DNA of 42,377 bases from Neokomagataea thailandica NBRC 106555. Lineage in GTDB: Bacteria; Pseudomonadota; Alphaproteobacteria; Acetobacterales; Acetobacteraceae. Position 1 is the stretch's first letter, and every line of letters begins with the position of its first letter. Shown in pieces: positions 8,123-16,933 of this stretch. Location of the stretch: NCBI RefSeq assembly GCF_001598495.1, contig NZ_BCZB01000025.1:1-42377 (forward strand), read 5' to 3'. The position numbers were made by a program, and so were the translations under genes. The notes under the pieces are model-generated. The model saw nothing but the letters and a program-made list of their open reading frames with translations. It did not search any database and was not told the DNA's origin.

Positions 8123-10060
8123 ATGGTTGCGGCAGATAAGATTCTTATTGGCGGGCGTTATAATGTCCGCTTAGACCGGCCGAAGCCCCCAATGGGGGGA
8201 TGCGATGCGTATGAGGCGCATGATGTCAGTATGCCGGCTGCGCCGTTATTGGCGCTTGCTCCCCAAACTTTGCGGGCACGATGGCCCGAATATGCGTTAT
8301 ACCGCCATGAAAGTGTGATTCCGCTTCAGGCGCAGGAATATCATGATGGTGCATTATGGGTGATGTGTTCACCCTTGCCGGGGCCGCCCTTATCTGTTGG
8401 TTTTACGCCTTGGCCTGAGAGCCAACTGATTGAGAGCGTTATTCGGCCTATTGCTGAATTGCTGATGCATCTTGATGGTCTGGGCATGACCTGTCGGGCA
8501 TTACGGCCGGATAATGTCTTTCAAGAGCAGGGGAGCCGTCGGCTTTTTTTGGGACCTTTGGGCTTGACGCCGCCTGCTGTGCATCAGCCTGTTGTGTTTG
8601 AGCCATTATCGTCTGCGGTGTGTGCACCTCATCAGCGTGGTGACGGCACAATTGCGTGTGATGTCTTTGCGCTTGGCGTGATGATTTTAATGCTGTGTAC
8701 GGGCAAGGTTCCCTTAGAGGGCTTGTCTGATGAAGAAATTGTACAGCGCCGTTTTGAGCGTGGGTCTGCGGCAGTATATATGGCGGGTGCGACGATCCCT
8801 GTCGGTTTGGTGTCGTTGTTGCAGGCGATGTTATCTGACACGCCAGCTTATCGGCCAGCACCGAAGGATTTGGTGACGATTGCGCCAAGTAAAATGTTTT
8901 CGTCACGTAGTCGGATTTTGGCGCGGGTGCCTTTGGTTATTGAGGGGTATGCTTTGCGGACACCGCAAGCGGTTGCGTGGTTTGCGGGGCGGTATCCGGA
9001 TACGTTTTTATCACTTTTGAAGCGGCGTGTGATTGGTAAATGGCTGCATCATGAATTGGATCTTGTGGATGTCGCTCGCCACATAGAACGTTTGGTGGTT
9101 GTTGGTGGTGTTGTTGGGGCGGTGAGTTCCAAGACATGGATTCTGATGCAGGCGGTATCATTGCTGGACCCGACGGCTCCGTTATGTTGGGGGGAGCGGT
9201 GGTTTTGGCCGCAGGCTTTGCCGCACATGATGGCCAATGCTTGGCGAGAGGGTGAGGATTCGGTCATGCGGCGGGATGTCTTTGGTTTTGTAGGGCTTTT
9301 GATTGCTACGCCGGATTTAGTGAATAAGGCGCAGCTCTCCCCATTGTTAAAGCAGCCATTACAGCATTTTTTACGTTTAGCCCGGCAGTCTTCTGTTAAA
9401 GGTCAGGAGCAGGCGCGGCGTATTGTGTATCACGCGAATCACTACCAGCCCTGCTTGTCGGATCAATGTTGGGATCAACGGATTATTCAATCGGTTGGTT
9501 TGGTGTGTTGGTTGGAAAAGCACTGTGCTGAGCAGGGAAGTTTTCCGGGAGGGGCTTTGCTGGATAAGCACATGCGCAGTTTTTTAAATGTACACGCAAC
9601 ATTAGGGTTTATGCGCTCGATTGCAGATGTGCATGTGGCGGGGCGTGCGGTGTGGGTGTCAGATTTACAGATGATTGCGCGTGTGCAGCAGATGTCCGAT
9701 ATGGGGCCATTGTCGCATATTGCACAAAAAGCTTTGCCTTATTTGCAGGAAGAGTTGAGTGCGTGGCGGAGCAAAACAGTACGAGAGCATAAATCTGAGC
9801 AGCTTGCACAATTAGTGGAACGTGGTGACCTCGGGGCGTTGTTAAGTTTTGTGCAAGATCCGTCTGATTTGGGGCGTGATCAGGCGCAAGCGCAGGAGGC
9901 GGAGCATGAAGTGGAGACGATCCGTGCTTATATTGCGTGTGAGGCGGAGAGGCTGAGTGCTACGCAAAAACAGGCACGGAATTTAGGAGAGTTTTGTTGT
10001 TTGGTGGTTGGCATCGTGGTGGCGATGTCGAGCATTTGGTATGAGTTTTGTGGGCATTAG
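8123..10060 (+). CDS. Predicted membrane-anchored pseudokinase
   Basis: A 645-residue protein whose first ~250 residues follow the protein-kinase fold but lack its chemistry. The catalytic-loop HRDLKPDN appears as CRALRPDN (124-131), so the catalytic Asp is Ala126. The DFG position reads LGPLGL (143-148). No VAIK-type lysine is evident near residues 40-70. Structural C-lobe features persist: CDVFALGVMILMLCTG (179-194) and LLQAMLSDTPAYRP (232-245). Residues 250-580 form a largely alpha-helical region I do not recognise. A charged helical stretch (582-620) then leads to a C-terminal membrane segment at about 624-640. GTGAAGGGG precedes the ATG. Only three bases separate it from the next gene, a small membrane protein, so the two probably work together. 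The function is unknown; a scaffold or signalling role is inference. Confidence 0.75.
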   Translation: MVAADKILIGGRYNVRLDRPKPPMGGCDAYEAHDVSMPAAPLLALAPQTLRARWPEYALYRHESVIPLQAQEYHDGALWVMCSPLPGPPLSVGFTPWPESQLIESVIRPIAELLMHLDGLGMTCRALRPDNVFQEQGSRRLFLGPLGLTPPAVHQPVVFEPLSSAVCAPHQRGDGTIACDVFALGVMILMLCTGKVPLEGLSDEEIVQRRFERGSAAVYMAGATIPVGLVSLLQAMLSDTPAYRPAPKDLVTIAPSKMFSSRSRILARVPLVIEGYALRTPQAVAWFAGRYPDTFLSLLKRRVIGKWLHHELDLVDVARHIERLVVVGGVVGAVSSKTWILMQAVSLLDPTAPLCWGERWFWPQALPHMMANAWREGEDSVMRRDVFGFVGLLIATPDLVNKAQLSPLLKQPLQHFLRLARQSSVKGQEQARRIVYHANHYQPCLSDQCWDQRIIQSVGLVCWLEKHCAEQGSFPGGALLDKHMRSFLNVHATLGFMRSIADVHVAGRAVWVSDLQMIARVQQMSDMGPLSHIAQKALPYLQEELSAWRSKTVREHKSEQLAQLVERGDLGALLSFVQDPSDLGRDQAQAQEAEHEVETIRAYIACEAERLSATQKQARNLGEFCCLVVGIVVAMSSIWYEFCGH

Positions 10061-10063
10061 ACC

Positions 10064-10501
10064 ATGAAGCGTGGTGCGGTATTCCCTGACTTGCGATGGT
10101 GGCATGGTCTCTTTCTAGGGGTTGGTGTGATGTATTGCCCCGGTGTTGTGTTGGTGCTGTGCGTCTTGCTGTTGCCTGTTGCGGTTTTAATGATGATCGA
10201 CACGCGAGCGGATCGTCAGCGCTTGGTGATTATGTTGTTTTATATTGGCGCGGTGATGGTACGCCCTTTGCACCATGTGTGGGGAGGGCGTGCGGCCTGG
10301 CCTGTATGTGTGCAGATTGTAGAGGACGAAAAGCTCTTAATTCTAGACTGGTGCGCTTTAGCGTTTGCGTGGTTTGTGGCTGAGGCTTCTACCGTTGTAG
10401 CGCGGTTTATAGGGGGGCAGCGCTTGCGTGTGGAGCGGGTGAGGTTAGAGAAAAGGGTTACGGCGTTGGAGGAAGAATGGGGGCTGTCTTCTGTGCGTTG
10501 A
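10064..10501 (+). CDS. Small membrane protein paired with the pseudokinase
   Basis: A 145-residue protein I do not recognise. Hydrophobic segments lie at about 12-45 (long enough for one or two spans), 54-68 and 90-112. They are followed by a charged, probably coiled-coil tail (RLRVERVRLEKRVTALEEEW, 120-139). The ATG comes three bases after the stop of the pseudokinase gene, which argues for coupled translation. The charged tail could pair with the helical stretch before the pseudokinase's membrane segment, but that is inference. A bidirectional hairpin follows, so the unit ends here. Confidence 0.7.
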   Translation: MKRGAVFPDLRWWHGLFLGVGVMYCPGVVLVLCVLLLPVAVLMMIDTRADRQRLVIMLFYIGAVMVRPLHHVWGGRAAWPVCVQIVEDEKLLILDWCALAFAWFVAEASTVVARFIGGQRLRVERVRLEKRVTALEEEWGLSSVR

Positions 10502-10508
10502 GGGGGGT

Positions 10509-10531
10509 ACGGTGAGGTGTTGCCTCACCGT
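10509..10531. terminator. Bidirectional hairpin between convergent genes
   Basis: ACGGTGAGG (10509-10517) pairs with CCTCACCGT (10523-10531) around TGTTG. It lies between the plus-strand membrane protein and the minus-strand ftsY stop, only nine bases from the latter. The T-rich flank on the plus side is weak. Confidence 0.65.
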
Positions 10532-10539
10532 GTGTTGTA

Positions 10540-11496
10540 TTAGGTTTCGTTACTTTCGGGCTGGGTTTCCACTAAGCGGGCGGCGAGGTCACTATCGCCC
10601 CCGACGAGGCCTCGGGCGTATTCTTCTGCGAGGAAGGGGCGGAGGTCTTCTACTTGTTCACCGACGCCGACCAGATGGACGGGCAGACCAAATTGCTCAG
10701 CGAGGGCAACGACAATGCCACCACGCGCGGAGCCGTCCAGTTTAGTGACGATCAGGCCGGTGACGTTGACCAATTCGCGGAAGACGCGGACCTGTTCAAT
10801 GGCGTTTTGGCCGGTTGTGGCATCAAGTACGAGTAGCACGGAGTGAGGAGCTGTTTCGTCAAACTTCCGCATGACGCGGATGATTTTGGCGAGTTCTTCC
10901 ATGAGTGCGCTTTTATTGTGTAAGCGCCCTGCGGTGTCGATGAGGAGAAGGTCCGCGTGTTCTTCTGTTGCGCGTTTGAGGCCGTCAAATGCGAGGCCCG
11001 CGGCATCAGCGCCATGTTTGCCGGAGATGACGGGTACGTTGCTACGCTTTCCCCAAACGTCTAATTGTTCGACGGCAGCGGCGCGGAACGTATCGCCCGC
11101 GACGAGCATGACTTTCTTGCCTTCTTCGGAATAATGGCGGGCCATTTTGCCGATGGTTGTAGTTTTACCAACGCCGTTGACACCGACGACCAGCACGACA
11201 TGCGGCTTACGGTTGGTATCAATTGTGAAGGGTTGTGCGACGGGATTGAGAACCTGCGCAATCTCATGGGCGAGAGCTTCACGGATTTCATCGCTGGTGA
11301 CGTCTTTTCCGAAGCGAGAACGCCGGAAATTTTCGATGACGCGTTGTGCGATTGCGGGGCCGAGATCGGCTGCAATGAGCTCGTCCTCAAGTTCCTCAAG
11401 TGCAGCTTCGTCGAGCCGACGATGCGTAAAGACCGCGCCAAGCCGTGCGCTTGAACGGGACAAACCCTGTTTTAGTCGAGAGAAAAATCCAGCCAT
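10540..11496 (-). CDS. ftsY: Signal recognition particle receptor FtsY
   Basis: The SRP receptor GTPase, which docks Ffh-ribosome complexes at the inner membrane for co-translational insertion. The 318-residue protein has the N-domain helices (about 28-85) and the NG GTPase core. G1 is GVNGVGKT (105-112), DTAGR is at 187-191 and the guanine-specificity TKLD at 251-254. The acidic A domain of E. coli FtsY is absent; instead a short basic, amphipathic start (MAGFFSRLKQGLSRSS) probably touches the membrane, as in many Alphaproteobacteria. It lies downstream of dapF-mtaB on the same strand but separated by 413 bases. Confidence 0.97.
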   Translation of the reverse strand: MAGFFSRLKQGLSRSSARLGAVFTHRRLDEAALEELEDELIAADLGPAIAQRVIENFRRSRFGKDVTSDEIREALAHEIAQVLNPVAQPFTIDTNRKPHVVLVVGVNGVGKTTTIGKMARHYSEEGKKVMLVAGDTFRAAAVEQLDVWGKRSNVPVISGKHGADAAGLAFDGLKRATEEHADLLLIDTAGRLHNKSALMEELAKIIRVMRKFDETAPHSVLLVLDATTGQNAIEQVRVFRELVNVTGLIVTKLDGSARGGIVVALAEQFGLPVHLVGVGEQVEDLRPFLAEEYARGLVGGDSDLAARLVETQPESNET

Positions 11497-11909
11497 ACTT
11501 GGGAGTTCGGACAGGTTGGGCTTCGCGTCAAGCCTTGGAAGGGGATTTTGGGAATTTTCTCATGTGTTTTGGTGTGATGGGTTCTTTTTTTGAAGAAAAA
11601 CAGAAAGAAAAGCTCTGTTGCTGTGGAGGCATTTTATTATTTTTTGGAAAAAAGAACCAAAAAACTTTTGATTGTTGGGGCCCCATATTTTCCTGTTTTT
11701 GGGAACAGTGACGCAAGTGTCTTGGAGTTTATGACGGCAAAGCTTCACAAATCATTGGAACATGAAAGCTCATTAGAACAGAGCTAAGCATCACTATGAT
11801 CACCTAAAGCATTGCGTATAAATGGATAAGGAGGTTTTGCTTTTTTAAGCAAAAAGAATAACTTACGGCGATACACTCCCTCATTTTCAAGACGGACAGA
11901 AGGAGCGCC
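11497..11909. other. 413 bp low-complexity spacer with a long inverted repeat
   Basis: No credible gene was found. The sequence is rich in A and T runs. GGTTCTTTTTT (11580-11590) is the reverse complement of AAAAAAGAACC (11648-11658), giving a long-loop inverted repeat. A second short palindrome TTTTGCTT/AAGCAAAA lies at 11835-11854. Open frames across it translate to Lys/Phe/Gln-rich low-complexity peptides and are not believable. It may be a dispersed intergenic repeat or hold the ftsY promoter. Confidence 0.5.
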
Positions 11910-13136
11910 TTAGCCCTGTAGGATGCCGAAGAGCGTTCCGTTTTCGGCATATTCGACATGAATGGGGGCCAGAGTGCCGCGTGGGGGGGATGTTTCTGGG
12001 TCGATCAAGCGGAATGGGGCGAAGCTGGCAATATGGCCTTGGGCAGGGGTTTCAATGAGTACGGCTTGTTGCGTGCCGACAAATTGCGTCAGGAACTCGG
12101 TTTTATTGCGTTCACCAGCGTCACGCAGCAGTGCAGCGCGGGCTTGGCGTTCTGCATTGGGGACGGCGGGCATACGGGCTGCGGGTGTTTCTGGGCGTTC
12201 GCTGTAAGGGAAGACGTGCAGGAAAGGGATTTTCTGCGTTTCAATGAAGGATAGAGTTTCCTGAAATAGCGTATCGGTTTCCGTTGGGAAGCCTGCGATG
12301 AGGTCTGCACCAATGCCGATTTCTGGGCGGATGGCGCGGATGCGGTCCAAGCTATGGGCGACGCTGCGGGTGGTGTGGCGGCGCTTCATGCGTTTGAGGA
12401 TCAGGTCAGAGCCAGCCTGTAGGGAGAGGTGTAGGTGCGGCATGAGGCGTGGCTCATTCTCAAGAAGCCACCAGAGGTCAGAATCGCCTTTGTCTGGGTC
12501 GAGTACGACGGGGTCTACTGAGGAAAGGCGTAGGCGCTGGAGGGCTGGGAGTTCTTTTAAGAGGGAGCGACAAATATGGCCAAAGCCTTCACCGTTGGGG
12601 CCGCGCCATGAGGCTACGTCTACACCCGTGAGGACAATTTCTAGGTGGCCAGCATCGACGAGGGCTTGAGCGCGTTCGAGTGCTTCTGGCAGGGGGGTGG
12701 AGCGTGAATCGCCACGGCCATAGGGAATGATGCAGAAGGTGCAGCGGTGATCGCAGCCTTGCTGTACTTGCAAGAGGGCGCGGGCATGGCGTGAGGGCGG
12801 TGTGCTGGGCCGTTTTGCTTGTGCTTGCGGGGTGCCCCAATGTTTGGGGTTTAGCTTATCGGTGTTTTTGACCACGCGGGAGACGCCGGGAAGGGCCGTC
12901 CATTTTTCTTCCGCGACTTCAGACGCGCAACCGGTGACGACAATTTTGGCATTGGGGTTTTCGCGGTGAGCGCGGCGGATGGCTTGGCGTGCTTGGCGCT
13001 CTGCGGTGGCGGTGACCGCGCAGGTATTGACGATGATGGTGTCTTTGGCGTTTTCGCCTTCTGCCAGATGCGCCATGACGTCACTTTCATGGGCGTTGAG
13101 TCGGCAGCCAAAGGTGAGGACTTTTGGGGACGTCAT
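11910..13136 (-). CDS. mtaB: tRNA t6A37 methylthiotransferase MtaB
   Basis: A radical-SAM enzyme that adds a methylthio group to t6A37 of ANN-decoding tRNAs, making ms2t6A. The 408-residue protein has the MiaB-family layout. The N-terminal domain carries the auxiliary-cluster cysteines Cys11 (TFGCRLNAHESD), Cys39 (VNTCAVT) and Cys70 (VTGCAS). The radical-SAM CxxxCxxC is Cys128, Cys132 and Cys135. A short TRAM-like end follows. TFGCRLN and HLSLQAGSDLILKRMKRRHT are typical of the MtaB rather than MiaB or RimO subgroup. Its ATG overlaps the dapF stop (ATGA), so it is coupled to dapF. Confidence 0.93.
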   Translation of the reverse strand: MTSPKVLTFGCRLNAHESDVMAHLAEGENAKDTIIVNTCAVTATAERQARQAIRRAHRENPNAKIVVTGCASEVAEEKWTALPGVSRVVKNTDKLNPKHWGTPQAQAKRPSTPPSRHARALLQVQQGCDHRCTFCIIPYGRGDSRSTPLPEALERAQALVDAGHLEIVLTGVDVASWRGPNGEGFGHICRSLLKELPALQRLRLSSVDPVVLDPDKGDSDLWWLLENEPRLMPHLHLSLQAGSDLILKRMKRRHTTRSVAHSLDRIRAIRPEIGIGADLIAGFPTETDTLFQETLSFIETQKIPFLHVFPYSERPETPAARMPAVPNAERQARAALLRDAGERNKTEFLTQFVGTQQAVLIETPAQGHIASFAPFRLIDPETSPPRGTLAPIHVEYAENGTLFGILQG

Positions 13137-13927
13137 GAGAGTGTTCCCTCAAAAACGCGGGTGGCAGGGCCAGTCATCCAGACGGTGCCGTCAGCGCGCC
13201 AGTCAATATGCAGTGTGCCGCCATCGACATCGACTGTGCAGGCGCGTTCTGTCAGGCCGCGCCGGGCTGCGTTGACGACAGCAGCGCAAGCGCCGGAACC
13301 GCAGGCTGGGGTGAGGCCTGCGCCACGCTCCCAGACACGCAAGCGCATATGTGTTGGGGAGAGGATTTCTGCAAAGCCGATATTAGCGCGTTCTGGAAAA
13401 AGGGGGGCGTGTTCAAGAATGGGGCCGAGGGTTTCAGCGTCTTGGATGCCATGAAAGAGGGTGGCGTGTGGGTTACCCATAGAGCAGGCCGCCGCGGGAT
13501 GTGGGGTGATGTCCTGCACAGGCAGGTCCAGCGTGTCACACGCGTGGTTGAGAGGGATTTCCTTCCAGTCCAAGCGTGGTGCACCCATATTGACGGTGAT
13601 GAGGTCGCCTTGCCGAGTGGTAGAGAGGAGGCCTGCTTGTGTTTGGAGTGTGGGGGCTGAGAGATCCTGTAAGTAGAGGGCGACGCAGCGTGAGGCATTA
13701 CCGCATGCGCCGGCTTCTGAACCATCCGGGTTGAAAAAGCGCACAAAAACATCGGCCCCGTCGCGTGTGGGGGCGTTGAGCAGGACCAGTTGATCACAGC
13801 CGATTCCCAATCTCCGGTCGCAGAGATGTTTAATCATATCTGTGCTGGGCACAGAGTGAGAGTGGCGTGTGTCGATAACAACAAAATCGTTACCGAGTCC
13901 GTGCATTTTCGTGAAGGATAGAGTCAT
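13133..13927 (-). CDS. dapF: Diaminopimelate epimerase
   Basis: Interconverts LL- and meso-diaminopimelate, the precursor of lysine and peptidoglycan crosslinks. The 264-residue protein begins FTKMHGLGNDFVVID. It has both catalytic cysteines: Cys75 in ACGNASRC and Cys209 in ACGSGACAAV. The first motif reads GNASRC rather than the commoner GNGxRC, which leaves the catalytic cysteine intact. It is the first gene of the dapF-mtaB pair and is divergent from a methyltransferase gene with about 100 bases between starts. Confidence 0.97.
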   Translation of the reverse strand: MTLSFTKMHGLGNDFVVIDTRHSHSVPSTDMIKHLCDRRLGIGCDQLVLLNAPTRDGADVFVRFFNPDGSEAGACGNASRCVALYLQDLSAPTLQTQAGLLSTTRQGDLITVNMGAPRLDWKEIPLNHACDTLDLPVQDITPHPAAACSMGNPHATLFHGIQDAETLGPILEHAPLFPERANIGFAEILSPTHMRLRVWERGAGLTPACGSGACAAVVNAARRGLTERACTVDVDGGTLHIDWRADGTVWMTGPATRVFEGTLS

Positions 13928-14027
13928 GGCGGGGGTCTTCTAGCGCATGTGGCGGGTTGACGCACGGAGAACATGATTTACGGGAGAGGGGATTTTGAGT
14001 GACCTGATGATAGAGGGGAGTGGTGCG

Positions 14028-14678
14028 ATGAGTAAGGTAGAGCAGATTGAAGGGTTCCATGCTGCGGCCTTTACGCGCGTTGATGATGCGCCGGATGCGG
14101 CGTTTTATGCGGATCGTTTGCCCGATACATTGATGGATTTGGGGGCGCGTACGGCGGTTACGGCCTTGTATCAGACAGCGTTGCCGGTTGGGGGGCGTGT
14201 TCTGGATCTGATGGCTGGATCTTTGAGCCATTATCCGGAAGAGGCAAAGTTTTCTGAGGCGACAGGGCTGGGGGTGACGAAAACAACCCTTGAAGCGAAT
14301 CCTGTTTTGACGAAACGTAAAGTGCAGGATTTAAACGAAAATCCGATTCTTCCCTTTGAAGATCAGAGTTTAGATGCGGTGACGCTCTGCGATGGTGTGG
14401 CGTATTTGACCCAGCCTTTAGCCGTTTTTGATGAGCTACACCGTGTGTTAAAGCCCGGTGCACCGCTGATTGTGACGTTTGGGGATAGCTTCTATCCACA
14501 GAAGGCCGTTGCGCTTTGGCAGGCCTTGGAAGCAGAAGATCGTAGCCGTCTGATAAGTATTCTGCTATCTCGTGCTGGATTCGTGGATCTTGATACAGGG
14601 GAAGTGGTCCCTCCAGAAGATCTTAACGGCTGGCACGACACGGTTCGTGCCTTGATTGGGCGTCGTTCACGCGATTAA
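14028..14678 (+). CDS. Class I SAM-dependent methyltransferase
   Basis: A 216-residue methyltransferase of unknown substrate. The SAM-binding motif I is VLDLMAGSLSHYP, a form without the usual GxGxG. It is followed by VQDLNENPILPFEDQSLDAV and the motif-III-like RVLKPGAPLIVTFGDSFYP. I recall similar proteins from cyanobacteria and plants that share the LDLM..SH.P and QDLNENP signatures. ATG 14028 is chosen because AGGGGAG at 14014-14020 sits seven bases upstream; an in-frame TTG at 13995 has no such support. It stands alone, divergent from dapF. Confidence 0.85.
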   Translation: MSKVEQIEGFHAAAFTRVDDAPDAAFYADRLPDTLMDLGARTAVTALYQTALPVGGRVLDLMAGSLSHYPEEAKFSEATGLGVTKTTLEANPVLTKRKVQDLNENPILPFEDQSLDAVTLCDGVAYLTQPLAVFDELHRVLKPGAPLIVTFGDSFYPQKAVALWQALEAEDRSRLISILLSRAGFVDLDTGEVVPPEDLNGWHDTVRALIGRRSRD

Positions 14679-14857
14679 ACATGCCTAATTGATCGTTCAC
14701 GCGGCGAAGAGCTGTGCTGGAGGGGGGATGTCAGGAGGGGGCAGACCAATACCTTTCGGTATTTTACTGGCTTTTTGACGCATAAGTCTCTATCCCACCC
14801 CTCCCTGCCGCCGCATTTTTTGACGTCGGCGTGACGTTTGTCGAGTAATTGTTGCCC

Positions 14858-16669
14858 ATGTTGTCTTCCGATATCCATCCCGCACTCAAACGCGCGCTTG
14901 AAGCACGCGGTTACGAACAGCTTACGCCTGTTCAGGAAGCTGTTTTACAGCCGGGACTTGATGAGCGGGATCTGCTGGTGTCGGCTCAGACAGGATCAGG
15001 CAAAACGGTTGCTTTTGGCATCGCGATTGCGCCGACTCTCCTGGGTGAAGCTGAGCGTCTTGCACCATCCCCGCAGCCTATGGCGCTTGTTATTGCCCCA
15101 ACGCGTGAACTCGCGATTCAGGTGCAAAATGAGCTTGAATGGCTTTATGCTGATACTGGTGCACGTATTGCGAGCTGCATTGGTGGTACCGATGCGCGCC
15201 GTGAAGCACGTGAACTGAACCGTGGCGCCCATATCGTTGTGGGAACGCCGGGCCGTTTGTGTGATCACCTCTCCCGTGGTGCCCTTGATCTGAGCGCTGT
15301 GCGTTGCGTCGTACTCGACGAAGCGGATGAGATGCTCGATATGGGCTTCCGTGATGAGTTGGAGCAGTTGCTGGATGGTGCTCCGGCTGAGCGTCGTACG
15401 TTGCTGTTCTCTGCGACAATCGCGCGTGAAATTGTGTCTCTGGCAAAGCGTTACCAGAAGAATGCTGCACGTGTTGATACGGTTAGCGGTGCGAAGCAGC
15501 ATAGCGATATTACGTATCGTGCGGTTGTGACGGCTCCTCAGGAAATCGAACGTTCTTTGGTGAATGTTCTGCGTTTCTATGAAAGCCCAACGGCGATGGT
15601 GTTCTGTAACACCCGTATGATGGTAAATCAGGTTCAGGCCGCTCTGTTAGAGCGTGGCTTTGCATCAGTCGCTATCTCTGGTGAGATGGGACAAAATGAG
15701 CGTAGCCGCGCTATTGAGAGCCTGCGTTCTGGTCAAGCCCGTGTGTGTGTTGCGACGGACGTTGCGGCACGTGGTATTGACGTACCAGCGCTGAATCTTG
15801 TGATTCATGCGAGCATTCCAACATCAGCCGAAACGCTGCTGCACCGTTCAGGTCGTACCGGTCGTGCGGGCCGTAAGGGTACCAGCGTTGTGATGGTGCC
15901 GTTCAGCCAGCGCCGTCGTGCTGAGCGTCTTTTGGCATTGGCAAAGCTGAATGCATCATGGGATGCTGTTCCAACGGCAGACGCGATTGCAGAGCAGGAT
16001 GCACAGCGTTTGCTTGAAGACCCAATTTTGACGGCAGCTTCTGGTGAAACAGATGATGCGCTGGTCACGAAGATTGCGGAAACGCATGACGCGAAGGCTT
16101 TGGCAGGAGCATTGGTTGGTATGTACCGTGCGCGTCTGCCAGGTGTTGAAGCGCTGCGTCCTGTTTCTATTGAGGCACCGCGTCGTGAACGTGGCGAGCG
16201 TGGTGAGCGCGCAGAACGCGCACCGCGTGAAGAGCGCGTTATGGCTGGCCAGTGGTTCCGTATGGGTGTAGGTCGCACGGAGCGTGCAGATCCGAAGTGG
16301 CTGATCCCGCTGATTTGCCGTTTGGGTGGTGTGCAGAAGCGTGAAATCGGTAGCATCCGTATTGATCAAGAGCAGACACACTTCCAAATCGCGGATGAAA
16401 GCGTTGATCGCTTTAAGTCCTGCCTTGCTGGTGCAGATGCTGATGAAGTGACGATTGAAGCGTCAGAAGCGCCACAGGGTGGTGGCTACGGTGCGCGTGG
16501 TCGTAATCCGGGCGAAGGCAAGCGTTTTGGTAAGGGTGGCCCACGTGGTGGTGCTGGTGGTGGCTATAAGGGCCGTGGTGGCGCAGGTCCGAACCGCTCC
16601 CGCCCAGAAGGCGGCTCACGTGGCGGCCGCCCGACAGGTGATGGCTCTAGTCGTCGCCGTCGTCCATAA
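14858..16669 (+). CDS. DEAD-box RNA helicase with DbpA-type domain and RGG tail
   Basis: An ATP-dependent RNA helicase, likely in ribosome assembly or RNA decay. The 603-residue form has the Q motif (Gln26 region), Walker A AQTGSGKT (43-50), PTRELAIQVQ (81-90), DEAD (154-157), SAT (185-187), ARGID and HRSGRTGRAG. Past the helicase core it carries an acidic/basic linker of RGER repeats. Next is a DbpA/CsdA-like RNA-binding fold (from VGRTERADPKWLIPLICRLG) and a Gly/Arg-rich RGG tail of about 60 residues. An in-frame TTG at 14849 would add three residues; the ATG is preferred. No strong ribosome site is visible. The domain order fits DeaD/CsdA, but I do not assign a symbol. Confidence 0.92.
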   Translation: MLSSDIHPALKRALEARGYEQLTPVQEAVLQPGLDERDLLVSAQTGSGKTVAFGIAIAPTLLGEAERLAPSPQPMALVIAPTRELAIQVQNELEWLYADTGARIASCIGGTDARREARELNRGAHIVVGTPGRLCDHLSRGALDLSAVRCVVLDEADEMLDMGFRDELEQLLDGAPAERRTLLFSATIAREIVSLAKRYQKNAARVDTVSGAKQHSDITYRAVVTAPQEIERSLVNVLRFYESPTAMVFCNTRMMVNQVQAALLERGFASVAISGEMGQNERSRAIESLRSGQARVCVATDVAARGIDVPALNLVIHASIPTSAETLLHRSGRTGRAGRKGTSVVMVPFSQRRRAERLLALAKLNASWDAVPTADAIAEQDAQRLLEDPILTAASGETDDALVTKIAETHDAKALAGALVGMYRARLPGVEALRPVSIEAPRRERGERGERAERAPREERVMAGQWFRMGVGRTERADPKWLIPLICRLGGVQKREIGSIRIDQEQTHFQIADESVDRFKSCLAGADADEVTIEASEAPQGGGYGARGRNPGEGKRFGKGGPRGGAGGGYKGRGGAGPNRSRPEGGSRGGRPTGDGSSRRRRP

Positions 16670-16786
16670 TGAAAACGAAATAAAACTTTTTCTTTTACTT
16701 TAAAGAAAGAGTTGTTTTCTCTGATATTCCTTGCCACTAAAGTCATGGTGGTAGGGAAAAGCAGTGCCACCACCATGCGGTGGGAG

Positions 16787-16819
16787 CCGTCATGTCCTCG
16801 GGATGTGGCGGTTTTTTAT
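16787..16819 (+). terminator. Intrinsic terminator after the DEAD helicase
   Basis: CCGTCATGTCC (16787-16797) can pair along its whole length, with G-T wobbles, to GGATGTGGCGG (16801-16811). TTTTTTATT follows directly. An upstream stem, CATGGTGG (16744-16751) with CCACCATG (16770-16777), adds a second hairpin in the same 264 bp gap; no gene is seen there. Confidence 0.75.
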
Positions 16820-16933
16820 TATAGAGCAATATTTGTATCAAATAGCCTGCTGAGATGCAGTGTTTATTTGTACTGTTTTTTGCAGCGATTTCACAAACAT
16901 TGCTCATCTCGATAATGTTTGAGGAGATGATGA

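Noticed and set aside
11528-11787. Several short frames in the mtaB-ftsY spacer
   Set aside because: Low-complexity Lys/Phe/Gln peptides created by A/T runs, no ribosome sites and overlapping in both strands.
15805-16356. 183-codon minus-strand frame opposite the DEAD helicase
   Set aside because: Ser/Arg/Pro-rich shadow caused by codon bias of the helicase gene.
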